From assembly GCF_013368755.1 (NCBI RefSeq), contig NC_049564.1, positions 3,232,001-3,296,000 of the forward strand: 64,000 nucleotides of DNA, in the 5' to 3' direction. Made by a program: the position numbers and the translations under genes. Every line of letters begins with the position of its first letter. Position 1 is the first letter of the stretch. The stretch comes from Talaromyces rugulosus. Its lineage: Eukaryota; Ascomycota; Eurotiomycetes; Eurotiales; Trichocomaceae. The notes below the pieces were generated by a model. That model saw only the letters and a list, made by a program, of their open reading frames with translations. It did not search any database and was not told where the DNA came from. Below, one piece after another: positions 24,766 through 36,001 of this stretch.

Positions 24766-27700
24766 TTCTCACTCGATAGCTATCTTGATATTAAAAGTGT
24801 GTCAGCAACCATATATTATAATGCTAATAGATTCTATTAAAATCTTTCAAAACCTTTGTGGAAAAATAAAGGAAAAGGAGCCTGCATATCTACTAATTTG
24901 AGGTGATATCTTATATATCCTACTTGATGCCTAGCCCTTTTCAAAACTATTCAAAACAGTCTTATATAAGAGGCTTAGTAAGATTATCAGTAATTTATTC
25001 TATAGTTAGTATATATTTTAGCTCAACTATCCTAGTACTTTAAATCTCTTTCTATTATTTATATTAGATATCTATATATTTTGTGCATAAATAATATTAA
25101 GAATTTAAAGATAGAGTAATAGCTCCTTGGTTATCACTATAAATAATTATTACTACTCTTCCTTAGCTTATATTAAATTTATTAAAGAGTTTTCTTAGCT
25201 AGATAGCCTCTTTTATTATCTATATCTATTTCATAAACTCAGCTTTACAGGTTGATAGAGTAATAATAGACTGATATTTAGATTGCTAGCTAATTGCTCT
25301 ATTGCCAATATTAAAGAGATATCTAGCTATAGATTATCTTGTATCTTAATAACCAGCTTAGTCTGTGTCTGTGAAGCTATTTAATCTCTAGAGATAATCT
25401 TTATATATTAGTTTAAGAGTATTTATACCTCTGAAGTACTAAATAATTCAATAAGCAAGTTTTATATATTATAGTCTAGAATTGGCCAGGTACTAACTTG
25501 CTATCAAGACAATATATATAATGTCTCCCCTGGTTCTGAGTATAATATACATTAGAGACCCTATAATATATTAATATTTAATTCTTTGATCTATAGAACA
25601 GATGTATTCTGATCTATTCTCTAGTAGAGAGGAGATTTTTATTAGTATATTGATAAGAGTATAATTATCTATTCTAAATTAATAAATAATCTTATAAATG
25701 TATGCTTCTTGACTTAAATAAAATATTTAGTTCTATTAATCTCGTTAGACAGATATGCCAAGATAGTAGCTATACAGTCCTAGGTCAATTATATAAAAAT
25801 GATTTCTAAAGGACCGCTTAATCTTCTTAATTTCTATAATATTAGGCTTAATAATTAAAAGATCATCAATATATACTATAATATAAACAGTATTCTATAC
25901 AAAGATACCAAAATCAGCATTGATAGGCTTAAAGCTAAGATTATATAAGAAGTTTATTAGAATCTGATACTAGATACATAGCGTTTATTTTAAGCTGTAA
26001 AATACTTTCCAAAGTTTGTAAACCTTTATTATACTATCTATCAAGTAATAAGGCTGTTCAATATAGATTTTATAGTTAATATTTCTATACAAGAATACAG
26101 TTTTGACGTCTATTTGTTCAATCTTAAGGTCTAAGGCAGCCACAATTGCAAATAGCACTTTATAGCTTATAAATTTGACTACAGACATAAAAATCTTATC
26201 ATAGTTAATACCTTCTTCTTATATAAAGCCTTGCACTATCTATCAGCACTTATAACAGACGACTTCTCTATATAGCCCTCATTTAATTTTGAAAACCTAC
26301 TTTCTACTAAGGACCCTTCAGTCCTTAGAAAGGTCAATAAGCTCCCATATCCTATTTTATTTAAGAAAGTTAATTTCATTAATTATTACATTTTCCCATT
26401 CAGGCCAGCTAATATCATTCATTGCTTGCCGAAGGGTTTTTAGTTCAAAAGATTCTGTCTGTTCTGCTGCTAGAGTTAAAAAGATTAGAATTACTTTCTT
26501 ATAAGGTATATTTATTAGCGCAAGCTCTTCTTCATTTTTAATAAAAATATCCTATGTGGCCTACAACCCACAAACTCTAAATTCAGAATAATATTCTAGT
26601 AGTTCCTACTATACTATATATTCTAGATAATCACATTGGAACTCTATATATTATAGCCTAGCTCTTAACCTTAAATCTTATTACTGCACTATATTCTCTA
26701 GGCAATTATATTAGAGATCTATATATAATAGTCTATCTCCTAACCTTAGATCTGGTTAAGTATCATATTATTACTAGTCACCAACAGTTGATGAGTCGCT
26801 CTCTTAAGCAGTCTCCTATAGAATATCTATAAATAGTCCAAAAGCGTCCTCACCCTGTATAAATAAGCAGATGATATCTCTATATCCAACAGAAGACTAC
26901 AAGTTCAAATTCTCATCACTTAACTTATTACCTAGTCATAGTAGTCTTTGCTCTCATGATGTCATGGATATATGATGACCAGAGGCAGGCATAGATATAT
27001 GCTGTATTCTTACTAATAGTTAGTTTATTAATTCCACCATCTCACTCCTCTCTACAGTAGCAGCCATTACTATAAGTAAGTCGTCTGATTCCATTTCCAC
27101 ATCTTATTCTATCTATATAGAGAGAGTATTTAAAACTTTATAAAATTCAGCATTTAGCATCCCAATGATCCTACCATCTTCCAAAAGGATATAATAGTTC
27201 GTATTCCCTTCATATTCTAATAGAAGACATGGCCTTATCCTTAAGTCTATTAGCTTCTTTCTTTGCTTAGACAGAATTAAATATTTCTCCTTAGATCTAA
27301 TCACTCTAAGTTGTAATAGATCTAGCTTGTCATCATACCAAACTTAATATAAAGTTATATAGAGCTTAGATAATAGAGATTAATTAAATAGGAATACTAC
27401 AGTTCAAGTAATTTCAGACTAGAATTTAGAAGACAGTTTTGCATGCGCTAGTATTAGACTAATTTAATTATAAATCATCTTATGTGCTCTTTCAACAACT
27501 TTATTCTACTAATATTAGTCCACACCTGTGATTTCAGCCTAGATTACCTAAGAAAAGAGAATAAATTTTATTTCTTTTCTCACTTACTCTAGAATCTAAT
27601 TAAATTATATTCATCTATACTTTCGTTCTAGACGCTTATTATAGTTAAAAAAGAAACATAGTGATTCTATAATAAATTCCTATTGATATAGTATAGAGAC

Positions 27701-28580
27701 AATTTCTATCCATCCCATAAAGTCATCAATAATTATGAGCCAATAGCGACTGCTATCCAGGCCTTCATCAAATAGACCTATAATATTAATATAGAGGAGT
27801 TCCATTACATACTCTTCTTTCTTACCAGAAGACTTATAAGGTTTCTCAATTATACACCCCTAAAGACATGGATTACATAGTTAACATAGTTCCAGATCTC
27901 AGACCCCGTACGCTTATTTCTTGAGTCATTGTAGGTTTGTATCGCTCAAGTAAGCTAGTCAATAATACCAGAAAGTCATCTATGGACTAACATGATAGAC
28001 AGGAAAACTATAATTCATCCAAATATCAAGTGTATATACTCCATAATACTAGCTTACTGTGTACAGATTCTTGTCATTTAATTTATTATGAATACTGGCA
28101 TCTTTACTTAAAAATTCAACCTTTACTCCTTATTTGAGAAGCTGAAGTACAGATATAAGATTTACATGTACAGAGAGAACAAAGAGAACATTATCAAACA
28201 CAAACCATTTTCTTTTGCCTTACACATTACACAGGACGTTTACTACCCCCATGCCTAAGAGAGTTGTAGAGATATCAACACTTCTCAGTGATAATCCATA
28301 GTACTTTTCCATTTAAACAAACCTGGCGGCAGTATTACAGATATATTAAACACATCCACTATCAACAATCCAAGCGTCATGGATAGAGAGAGTTTTTATA
28401 GCCATCATTGCAAGGGTATGATTAAATATAGCAAGATTCCCTTTAATATCCTTCCCAAATGCAACATTTACATCTCTTTCTGAGGCTGTTATTGCCATAA
28501 AAATAGGTCTTTTTAGATCTTTTAGACCGCCTACATTGTCATCTTCATCATCAATACTAGACTGCCTTTTTAACGAATTG
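24766..28580 (-). pseudogene. Copia-1 pol (protease, integrase, RT, RNase H), RIP-inactivated
   Basis: The protease box IVDSGCV with a downstream CNTAA motif lies at about 28,340-28,395. The integrase runs through about 27,100-28,200; its C-terminal part is open at 27,113-27,304. The RT is recognised by FAIVAALDLKIEQIDVKTVF (26,090-26,155) and the active-site box VYIDDLLII (about 25,855-25,885). RNase H ends the frame near 25,200-25,250, where a degraded ALST-EAE motif is seen. Copia order (integrase before RT) is clear. Stops at Gln and Trp codons break every domain. Confidence 0.85.
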
Positions 28581-29907
28581 CGTATATCTATCTATGAGCT
28601 ATCAGATTTTACCTTGCAACCTTTATTATCCTTCCCCTGGTTTCTTAGCTTTGGATTCTTCTTAAAGCAATCAGCTTCTATATAATAAGATTTCTGACAG
28701 AATAAACAATATAGAGTATTATAAATCTTAACTAGGCATATAATCCCATCTGCTAACAATATAACTTTTTGATCTAGAGATTTTCGTGTCAGAGAGAAGA
28801 TAGGAAGCTCCTGTATATCTAGTTATTTACCTAGTTATCTTTTTCTATATTCTTCTTTAATCACCTTATTTTCAATAGAGTCAAATGTAGGTGCTGCCTT
28901 CATAATATTTCTATCTTCATCCCTATTATTAATAATATCTAATTATCTGAAGATATAGTCTTAGAAACTCTTATACTTAGAACCTAACACATTTAAAAAG
29001 AAGAATACTCGCTCAATTTCAGAAATAATACAGTTAGGATTAAGAAGGAGCTTCTCTATATAAATCTTTTTAATCTTAGCTCTAAAAGCTTGAGCACTCT
29101 TATACTTTACTCTTATAAGAGACAAGTATCATCTTTATAATTATATATAAATACTAGATCCCTCTAGCTTGAAATTGCTCTTAAATATATTGATAAACAG
29201 TTATACTTAAGTAATATTAAAGGTATTAATTCTTTATACCATAGCATTTGTCAACTTAGCTATAATTATTATAAAATAAAATTTTTAACAACAAGTCTAT
29301 TACCGTGCTTCCTCTTCTTTCTTTAGTAGAGTAACTCTATCATCAGCAATAGTAGATATTCAGATAAACTCCTTAATCTTCTAATTCTATTTAAATTAGT
29401 TATTCATATTATCAAGTATAGAAATAATATTATAGAAAGTATTTAGACTAAATTATTCAAATTTCATAATATTAGTTATGGTAAGATAAGATGTTCTTTA
29501 GCACTAAGAAATTCTAGATTGAATACATCAGAAGGCGGATTTAAATTTATAATTAATTTAAGATTTAACAGTTTTAGGGAATATAGCTCTAGACTAAAGA
29601 GGTCTAGACTTAATACTAAGCTAAGCTAGATCAAAATAATAAAAGGATTATAGTCTAATAGTTTTAGCATAGAGTTATAAGATAGTGATCTGTAGTCTCT
29701 ATCTAGCAACCTAGCAAATTTTTGATAATACTTATATAACCTAGCAAAATAAGAAAAACAGAGATGATTAACTAGGTATCACAATTTTTTTAAAAAAAAT
29801 ATAGTAGACTGTTTTAGTTAAAAATTATAGCATTTTTTATTATTATAATTTGATATTACAACTTCGTTCTTAGAACCTGTGGAAGATATAATAGAAGTTT
29901 CAGCCAT
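28581..29907 (-). pseudogene. Copia-1 gag with zinc knuckle
   Basis: The start is placed at the ATG at 29,907 (protein begins MAETSIISSTGSKNE), which is conserved in position in Copia-2 as ATAGCTGAAACTTC. A CCHC-like knuckle is visible near 28,680-28,720 (Cys-Leu-Phe-Cys followed by Cys, the His lost). Stops at mutated Gln/Trp codons interrupt it. Gag would form the particle. Confidence 0.75.
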
Positions 29908-30697
29908 ATTCTCAGGCCTAGGGATTAGATAAGAGATAGAAATAGAAGTATAAAGATGATAGAGACTTTATCTAAAACTAAAACACGTTAAGTAAGTATT
30001 AAAAGTACTATAACCTCCTAAAGTAATATCTTAAGAGATAACAATTAATGCTCGGTGCTCATAATCTTTAATAGATAGATATCAGTAAACTATATAGACA
30101 GTATCTAACAACAGTGATAGGAAAAATAATTTCTAGATTTAGTTAAAACATCAATAATGTAGATACCAGAGATAGGAAAGAAAATTAAGCTTATCTTCTA
30201 TCTAAATATATATATATTTTCTCTTCTAGCACTTAAAAGGTATCCCTTTATATCTTTAAAATAACATTTTTTTTTTTTTATAGTAAAAAATTCTGAAGAT
30301 CACTAGGGCAGATAATATCAATTTATTTAAAATCTATCATTGTGGATTCTCATTACAAAATAAATCACAAATGTCAGCCTTATCTCTGTGATACAGTTAT
30401 ATCTGTTATTACTGTGATATATTATATCACAGTCTTTAATAGTCAGTTATATGATATGTTATCTAATAAGATATCTTATAATAGTCTACCACATCATAAA
30501 ATCCCTTATACTGAAAATATAACTTCTAATAAAAAGAAAATTCTTTTATCTTATTTTTTCAGAGTCTATTTATTTCATATTAATATTATATCTATAATTC
30601 CTATCTAGTATTAATCAGGTATTTTAATTAATAGAATTATCATGTCGAGCATAGGCTTAGCTATTTTAAATAAAGTTCTCGGGTGTTACAAGAGCAA

Positions 30698-30712
30698 GCT
30701 GGGCGCATAACC
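30698..30712 (-). promoter_or_regulatory. Copia primer-binding site, complementary to initiator tRNA-Met anticodon arm
   Basis: Directly inside the 5' LTR the element reads GGTTATGCGCCCAGC. The complement of the conserved eukaryotic initiator tRNA-Met anticodon arm is GGTTATGAGCCCAGC, one base different. Drosophila copia is known to prime with a 5' half of initiator tRNA-Met cut in the anticodon loop. The tRNA sequence is from memory. Confidence 0.7.
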
Positions 30713-30864
30713 TGTTAAAGTAGGTTCAGTAGTATGTAGAAGCATGTTCTTATTGTCTTATTATGAGGGGCAGATGGACTGCTTATATATATATACACAC
30801 ACATATGCATAGACCCACATCCGTATACCATCAGCCACACGCACAGCCACCGGGATATTCAACA
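30713..30864 (-). repeat. Copia LTR, 5' LTR of Copia-1
   Basis: Same 152-bp unit as 24,614-24,765. It has kept more C and G than the left LTR, for example CCACCGGGATATTC at its start. Confidence 0.92.
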
Positions 30865-31282
30865 TTTCTACTCCAGACAATTCTCTTCTACAAGTATTTT
30901 ATTTTCACACAAATTTCGGTTAACCGAATTTTGATTCTAACCGAAATGTGCTCTTTTAAGCACCGGTTTTTAGTTGCGTTTTCGCCCGTCTATGATCCGA
31001 GATTTTTGGGCGCCTGTGATATTCGGTTTTCCGAAAATCTCTCTTATACCAGGATCTTCACCGCGAGCGTGAGCACTTCTAATATAATTCGCCAATTTTG
31101 TTGCGTTATTTACCAGGGGATTTTCAATCATTTACGACTTAAGAATGACTGGCCAGAGCCATACGTGGTACCTAGATCCAAAGATGGCTCCCAAGTCCAA
31201 TAATGGCTCTAGCATCGAACATGAACAAATTCGGATCCATTAACCAATTCTGGTTCTGTCCATAGATGAATCGGTTGCCAGG
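30865..31282. other. Repeat-family segment right of Copia-1
   Basis: It holds the palindrome TTCGGTTAACCGAA at 30,915-30,928 and the hairpin TTCGGTTTTCCGAA at 31,022-31,035. Flanking words are shared with the segment left of Copia-1. A frame at 30,763-31,203 runs out of the LTR through this repeat and shows no domain, so I do not call it a gene. Confidence 0.6.
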
Positions 31283-31387
31283 CTCCTGGGCAGAGATTCA
31301 CTCCTGGGCAGAGATTCACTCCTGGGCAGAGATTCACTCCTGGGCAGAGATTCGCTCCTGGGCAGAGGTTTACTCCAGGGCAGGGAT
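31283..31387. repeat. 18-bp minisatellite, about 6 units
   Basis: The unit is close to CTCCTGGGCAGAGATTCA. It has the same length as the array at 24,064-24,254 and about 13 of 18 positions in common, so the two arrays are diverged relatives. Confidence 0.88.
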
Positions 31388-31769
31388 GGATGCTCAGCAC
31401 TAAGCCCACTCTGCCTTGGAGCGAATTTCTGCTCTGGCGTGACCTTCTGCCCTGGAGCGAATCTCTGGCTGGAGGGACCTGGGGGAGAAGGCTGCTGGCA
31501 ATTTCATTAACCTAAGGCCAAGCCAACATATCTTGTAATAGAAGTAGTTTTCTTAATAACCATAACCCTCACGGCCTAGCAGGGCAGGGGACAGTGTCTC
31601 GACGGCTTACTCGGCTGCATGGCTGGCAGGGACATCGGTCGGTAGCCATCTGGCTGCTAAGACTGGTAGCTATATATTTCATGTTTTAGTCTGCTATATA
31701 TAAATAAGTTATTAGTTACTATAGCAAAGTATTATTATCTAGATAGAGTTATCTAAGTTTAGTAAGTCC
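31388..31769. other. Intergenic, GC-rich then AT-rich
   Basis: Positions 31,388-31,670 hold degenerate echoes of the minisatellite and GC-rich DNA without a convincing frame. From about 31,680 the sequence becomes AT-rich and merges into the DUF3723 relic. Confidence 0.4.
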
Positions 31770-33142
31770 TATTTTCTTATATTGCTGAGACTTGGAGGAT
31801 ATAGTAGTACTATCTCTTAGAGATCTCTTTTTATGTTATCTATCTGATTTATGACCAACCTGTGCTAGGAAAATAGCTTTAAAAGAGTTGGGAGCCTAGA
31901 GCATTATAATAATTAATATATTTTCTAGTCTTTGTAGTTTAGCTTATAAGCTATATATATAAGTTACTTTTGATCTTTGACTAATAGATTATCTTTAGTG
32001 TGGCTATATAGATAGCTAGTTGTATTATTAATCTCTGAGTTAATGTGTTTGATTTATAAATAATATATAGATTATTGTTGATAGTATTTTAGTGGTTAAT
32101 TATTTTTCTTAATTTACTTAGATGTATGCTGATATGTATTATTTATAAAAGACTATATAATCTAGAGTGATTATAGAGTATTTTTAAATTTTTTTTTTTA
32201 TTTTATTAGACTCTGTTGCTTTTTTATATTTTGTTATCAGCACTTATAGTAGTAAGAGTAGATAAAGTAGTTATATGTATTAATATATACCGTCTATCTA
32301 ATAAACTGCTTTATAGATAGCCTTGGTAGTCTTATATACTTTATATTATTAGTTACTTTATAAGTTGAGTGGTCTGTTCTGCAGGCTATATTAGTTAGTT
32401 TGTAATATAGGATGTATAAGCGCTTTAGGGTAAGATGTCTAAGGTGTCTATAAAGGACTGTGAGGCCCTCAGTGAGTAGTTTAGCTGTAGGTAGCTGTTT
32501 AGTAGCTTTTCGGAGACATAGTGTAAGGCTCTGTGGTCTAAAGTGTGTGAAACCTCATAGAGGTGCTTTATTCTCATTCTCTTTACTTTTTTTAAGGATT
32601 GTAATTTCTTTGCTGGTGTGGCAAAGTGTATGGTGAAGATTATTGACGACAACGAGCCAGGGGGCACCATACCTCGCCGTCTTACCAGCATGTTCCGCGA
32701 TGCTGACCAGCATAGTGACTGATGTATTGTCCAGACATCTGACGCAGCTTTTGAGACTGTCCTGTAAGATGCAGTGTTGTGGCTTGATCTGGGGCTGCGC
32801 CAGCTTTGGCTCGCGGCCGTCTGGGTCTATGAAGAGCTTCCTGCTGGCTCATGTAAGAGGAATCTTCTGGCGAAGGCGCAGGCAGAGCCTGACGAGGCGT
32901 CTCTCTTTGAGCTGGCCTCTCTAGCCTCTCGCCTGGGACTTGACTCCGGGAATATCCGAAGTATCCTACACACTTCGCCTGACCAAATCATCGCACAGCA
33001 AGCTTTACTTGCGGCGCGAAAGCCCGGTCTGTTCAGGTACGACAATAAAGCACAGTGCATCCGACAGCTAACAGACATCTTCGCGACGGCCACGCCCGTT
33101 TCTACCCAAGATTCAGCCGAGACTTGCACGGGTCATCGCTAA
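31770..33142 (+). pseudogene. DUF3723 protein relic (Starship-associated family)
   Basis: The best part, about 32,590-33,142, reads in one frame and contains FFAGVAKCMVKIIDDNEPGG, then a stop, then LDLGLRQLWL, SLFELASLASRLGLDSGNI, QQALLAARKPGLFRYDNKAQ and FATATPVS. From memory these match the C-terminal part of fungal DUF3723 (PF12520) proteins. The frame extends upstream to about 32,415 (KMSKVSIKDCEALSE) with stops at positions expected to be Gln. A more degraded piece at about 31,770-32,200 in another frame may be the N-terminal part. The family's function is unknown, but it is a recurrent Starship cargo gene. The frame change may be an intron or an indel. Confidence 0.7.
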
Positions 33143-33254
33143 CAGCGATTAACACAAAATGTGCTTCATTATTGCGCTGGACTGAAATGATTCGACCATC
33201 GAATGAAAGCTCAATTTCTTCTGCCAAGCCTCTCTGTCGCTAGTAGCCTCTATC

Positions 33255-34308
33255 TCATGTCTGAACAGTCTTCAACACCCGACTGATCACCTCATCGAAA
33301 GTCTCTTCCTGAACCAAGCCCAGCTCTTGCATCCAGTGCGCCGCCTTCTCAGGAAAATATGTCATCGGTGCATCATTGTACGTCACTGCACTAGCAAGTT
33401 CATAGTACCCCTTGACCCATTGACCCTCCTCAACATGCTTCGTCCCGCGGTCATACAGCGCTTTACCTCCTACCTTGTCGAGCGTGAAGTTTCGGCCAGA
33501 GATTCTCTCAACAGCTTCGATGACTTCGTTCTGTGTAGTGTTGAAAGACGATACGTAGACATACTGATTCTTGGTCTTGTCAGAGTGAACCAAGGCAGCA
33601 GCGACCGCTTCGCCAACTTGGGAAGTGGTCGTGGTGGTGAACTTCGGGTTGCCGGAGTCGACAAGCTCGCCGGTCATGGCTCTGACGTCCAGGCAGAGCA
33701 AGCCTTGACCCTCGACTAGCATCTGCGGCGATCATCAGCATTCTGTGACATTGTTTCGATTTACAAAAAGGCTGTATAAGGGCTCACCCAGTCAATAAAC
33801 GAACCCACAAAGATAGCCGTCCACGACAGCCCTTCCACTTCTTTCGACTTGACATGATCCATCACATCCTGCTTCCCCTTCAGGAACGCAGCCGAGTCCT
33901 CAAGCCCCTCGACAGAAGTGTCAATGCCATACTCGCTCGGGAAGAAGCGTTTCACCTTGGCGGCAGCGACAGCATCGACAATGGTCTTTTGCTCGGCGAC
34001 GTCGGCGGTGGAGAGGGCGGATACGACGGCGTCTTGGCCGGTGAAGACGTCGACGAGGGAGCCGTAGGTGTAGTCAGATTTGACGATGGTGGCGCCTAGT
34101 AAGTTCGCGTTGCGGGCAGAGGAGCGGCTGAGGACGGAGACGGTGAAGCTGGCTTTGAGGAGGGATCGGACGAGGTATGGGCCGAGGTTGCCTGTACCCT
34201 GTTTGAATAGTGAGAAATCATAATCTTGCCGAGGACTGAACTAGGCAGCGAGATAGGAGAGGGAAGCTTTACCCCGACGATCATAACATTCTTGATTTCT
34301 GTGGACAT
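33255..34308 (-). CDS. NmrA-type NAD(P)-binding protein (isoflavone reductase-like), intact
   Basis: Three exons: 34,273-34,308, 33,788-34,198 and 33,255-33,722. The introns of 74 and 65 bp are bounded by GTAAAG/CAG and GTGAGC/CAG, phases match, and the protein is 304 residues, as usual for the family. A Rossmann dinucleotide motif GGTGNLG spans the first junction (residues 12-18). The family signature FFPSEYG is at residues 97-103. Members are NmrA-like redox sensors or isoflavone/pinoresinol-type reductases in the cytosol; the substrate cannot be told from sequence. There are no RIP-type stops. It is transcribed divergently from the Zn2Cys6 gene 505 bp away, which suggests that the regulator controls it. 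Start chosen because exon 1 completes the Rossmann motif. Confidence 0.9.
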
Positions 34309-34813
34309 CTTGAACGGTGGATAGCGGCGGACTGTGAGGTGAAGATGGACAGGGTATTGCAGGGATGATGCAGACAAGATTGAGAATGTTTTGTAGGTCT
34401 GCGTCTCGATAGCCCAAGTCATGGACAGCTCCACCTATTTATACTGTTGACATTTCACCTTTAAGCAGGCTGCGAATGAGGGAACGTCATTTATAATCAT
34501 GTATATCTCCATTGTTCTCATGGCTTCAGTTCAAGCTCATCTTTGTCTTATAGATGGTGGAGGCTAAACCTGTTTCATCCAGCTGGTGGGAACTAAGCCG
34601 CATGTGGATCGGACGGTGGACGCTAAACTCTGTTAGGGCCATCGCGTACCTTAAGTACCCCATTGAATTATTAATTCAGCTCAGGCATCTAAGTGTGACG
34701 CCACTCTCTACAGTGCAGTTAGAGGTCCTTATAGGACATCCCATAATCCGACACGATGCCTTCGTCATACTCTCTTCCCGTCCATCCTTTTACACAAACA
34801 TCATATCCACGCC
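34309..34813. promoter_or_regulatory. Shared divergent promoter region between NmrA and Zn2Cys6 genes
   Basis: A 505-bp intergenic stretch holds both 5' regions. On the minus side the sequence TATAAATAGG (34,436-34,445 reversed) sits about 130 bp from the NmrA start and resembles a TATA box. Short frames here are not convincing genes. I did not find a clear CGG-spaced pair for a Zn2Cys6 dimer. Confidence 0.45.
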
Positions 34814-36001
34814 ATGGGTCTTCTCCAGAGGTCATGCCAGGCATGCGTCAAAGCTCGTCGTCGGTGCACCATCGCCTATCCCTGCTGTGCACGATGCTCC
34901 GCTAAGCGTATCCCCTGTCACTACACGAATGGCCCTTCACACACTGAAAAGACATGGTCGGACAGCGTCATTCAACCTCGAAAGTTGAACGGAGAATACA
35001 GTGAACAAGCTCTCATACTTGATGTATATCATGGACGTCTAGATACGAGGCTGCAGAACTTCCGTCGTCAAGTACTCTGCGAGGACTCCTACGATGGCTC
35101 TCGCCCTCCTATCACGGACCCCTCAGTCCTATCGTGGACCCAAGAGGCCAGTGGTGCACTGAGCAAGAGACACGGGAATAGTCTCCAGATCTTCAATCCC
35201 TTACATCTTGAGATTGTCCAAGTCTTCGACCAAGCAACACTACAGCAATTGGCCAGCATCCTGCGCAGCTTTCCAGCCCAGTTCGCGCAACATGGCTCAA
35301 CGGCCTTCGTACACTCGGGCTTATACGACGGCGACGACTCCAACTCCAACAATCTCTCACTGCCACTGAAGCAGGTCCGCGATATCTGCTGCAGCTACCA
35401 GCTCGGCGGCGAGTATCTGGCAGACCGTCGCTTCCACACCCTCCGGCTGACGATCCAACGCCTGCTCCGTCTTGCAATACGCAGCATAAATACCTTTGCA
35501 GAGACGGTAGCGTACGCGCAAGCCATCATCGTCGCGCAGATCATTCGACTTCTCGAACCTCAAGAAACAGTCACAAAAGAAGAAGAAGAAGACGATTATG
35601 AAGACATTGAGCGCGACAACGAAAAAATGTGGGCTCTCACCCATACACTCTGGCAGCATGCGCCAACCCAACTATCCCCCACCCTCTCTCCTTGGAAAGC
35701 ATGGTTATTTTCCGAGAATGTAAGAAGGACGATCATGATATGTAACGTCCTGCTAGGGGTGTATAGCTCTTTGAGCAGGGGGTATACGATGCATCCACTC
35801 TGTGTCGAGGCCTTACCCTTTGATGCGCGAACGGGGCTCTGGGATGCCCAGAGTGAGGCTGCGTGGATGGCTACTGCGAAGAGGATACCAGGACCTTATC
35901 TGGTAACCCTTAGTCATTTTACCAGGCTGAAGCACCCGACCGGCGATGGTAGTGAGTCGACTCAGTTCGAGGACCTCCTCTTGTTGTCATTCATGAGATA
36001 A
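34814..36001 (+). CDS. Zn2Cys6 fungal transcription factor, intact
   Basis: Single-exon frame of 395 residues starting MGLLQRSCQACVKARRR. The zinc cluster is C8-x2-C11-x6-C18-x6-C25-x2-C28-x6-C35, with the basic run after the second Cys that contacts DNA. An acidic run (EEEEDDYEDIERD) lies at about residues 256-268. A central/C-terminal region with ENVRRTIMICNVLLGVYSSL resembles the middle homology region of fungal activators. It should act in the nucleus, probably on the divergent NmrA gene. It is short for the family (often 500 or more), so a 3' exon could be missed, but the frame has no internal break. Start chosen because the cluster follows directly. Base composition is normal and no RIP signs are seen. 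Confidence 0.9.
   Translation: MGLLQRSCQACVKARRRCTIAYPCCARCSAKRIPCHYTNGPSHTEKTWSDSVIQPRKLNGEYSEQALILDVYHGRLDTRLQNFRRQVLCEDSYDGSRPPITDPSVLSWTQEASGALSKRHGNSLQIFNPLHLEIVQVFDQATLQQLASILRSFPAQFAQHGSTAFVHSGLYDGDDSNSNNLSLPLKQVRDICCSYQLGGEYLADRRFHTLRLTIQRLLRLAIRSINTFAETVAYAQAIIVAQIIRLLEPQETVTKEEEEDDYEDIERDNEKMWALTHTLWQHAPTQLSPTLSPWKAWLFSENVRRTIMICNVLLGVYSSLSRGYTMHPLCVEALPFDARTGLWDAQSEAAWMATAKRIPGPYLVTLSHFTRLKHPTGDGSESTQFEDLLLLSFMR

Larger units (their letters stand above)
24614..30864 (-). mobile_element. Copia-1, full-length Ty1/Copia retrotransposon, dead
   Basis: It has 152-bp LTRs at both ends (24,614-24,765 and 30,713-30,864), with TGTTGAA/TTAACA termini in element orientation. Gag, protease, integrase, reverse transcriptase and RNase H appear in Copia order, reading from right to left. 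The primer site next to the 5' LTR resembles the anticodon arm of initiator tRNA-Met. The 5-bp flanks (GCGGT left, TTCTA right) do not match, so no target duplication is visible. RIP-type stops are frequent. Confidence 0.9.

Noticed and set aside
30763..31203. 146-codon frame starting in the Copia-1 5' LTR
   Set aside because: It spans LTR, palindrome and repeat-family sequence with no domain; a similar frame (24,637-24,840) occurs at the other LTR.
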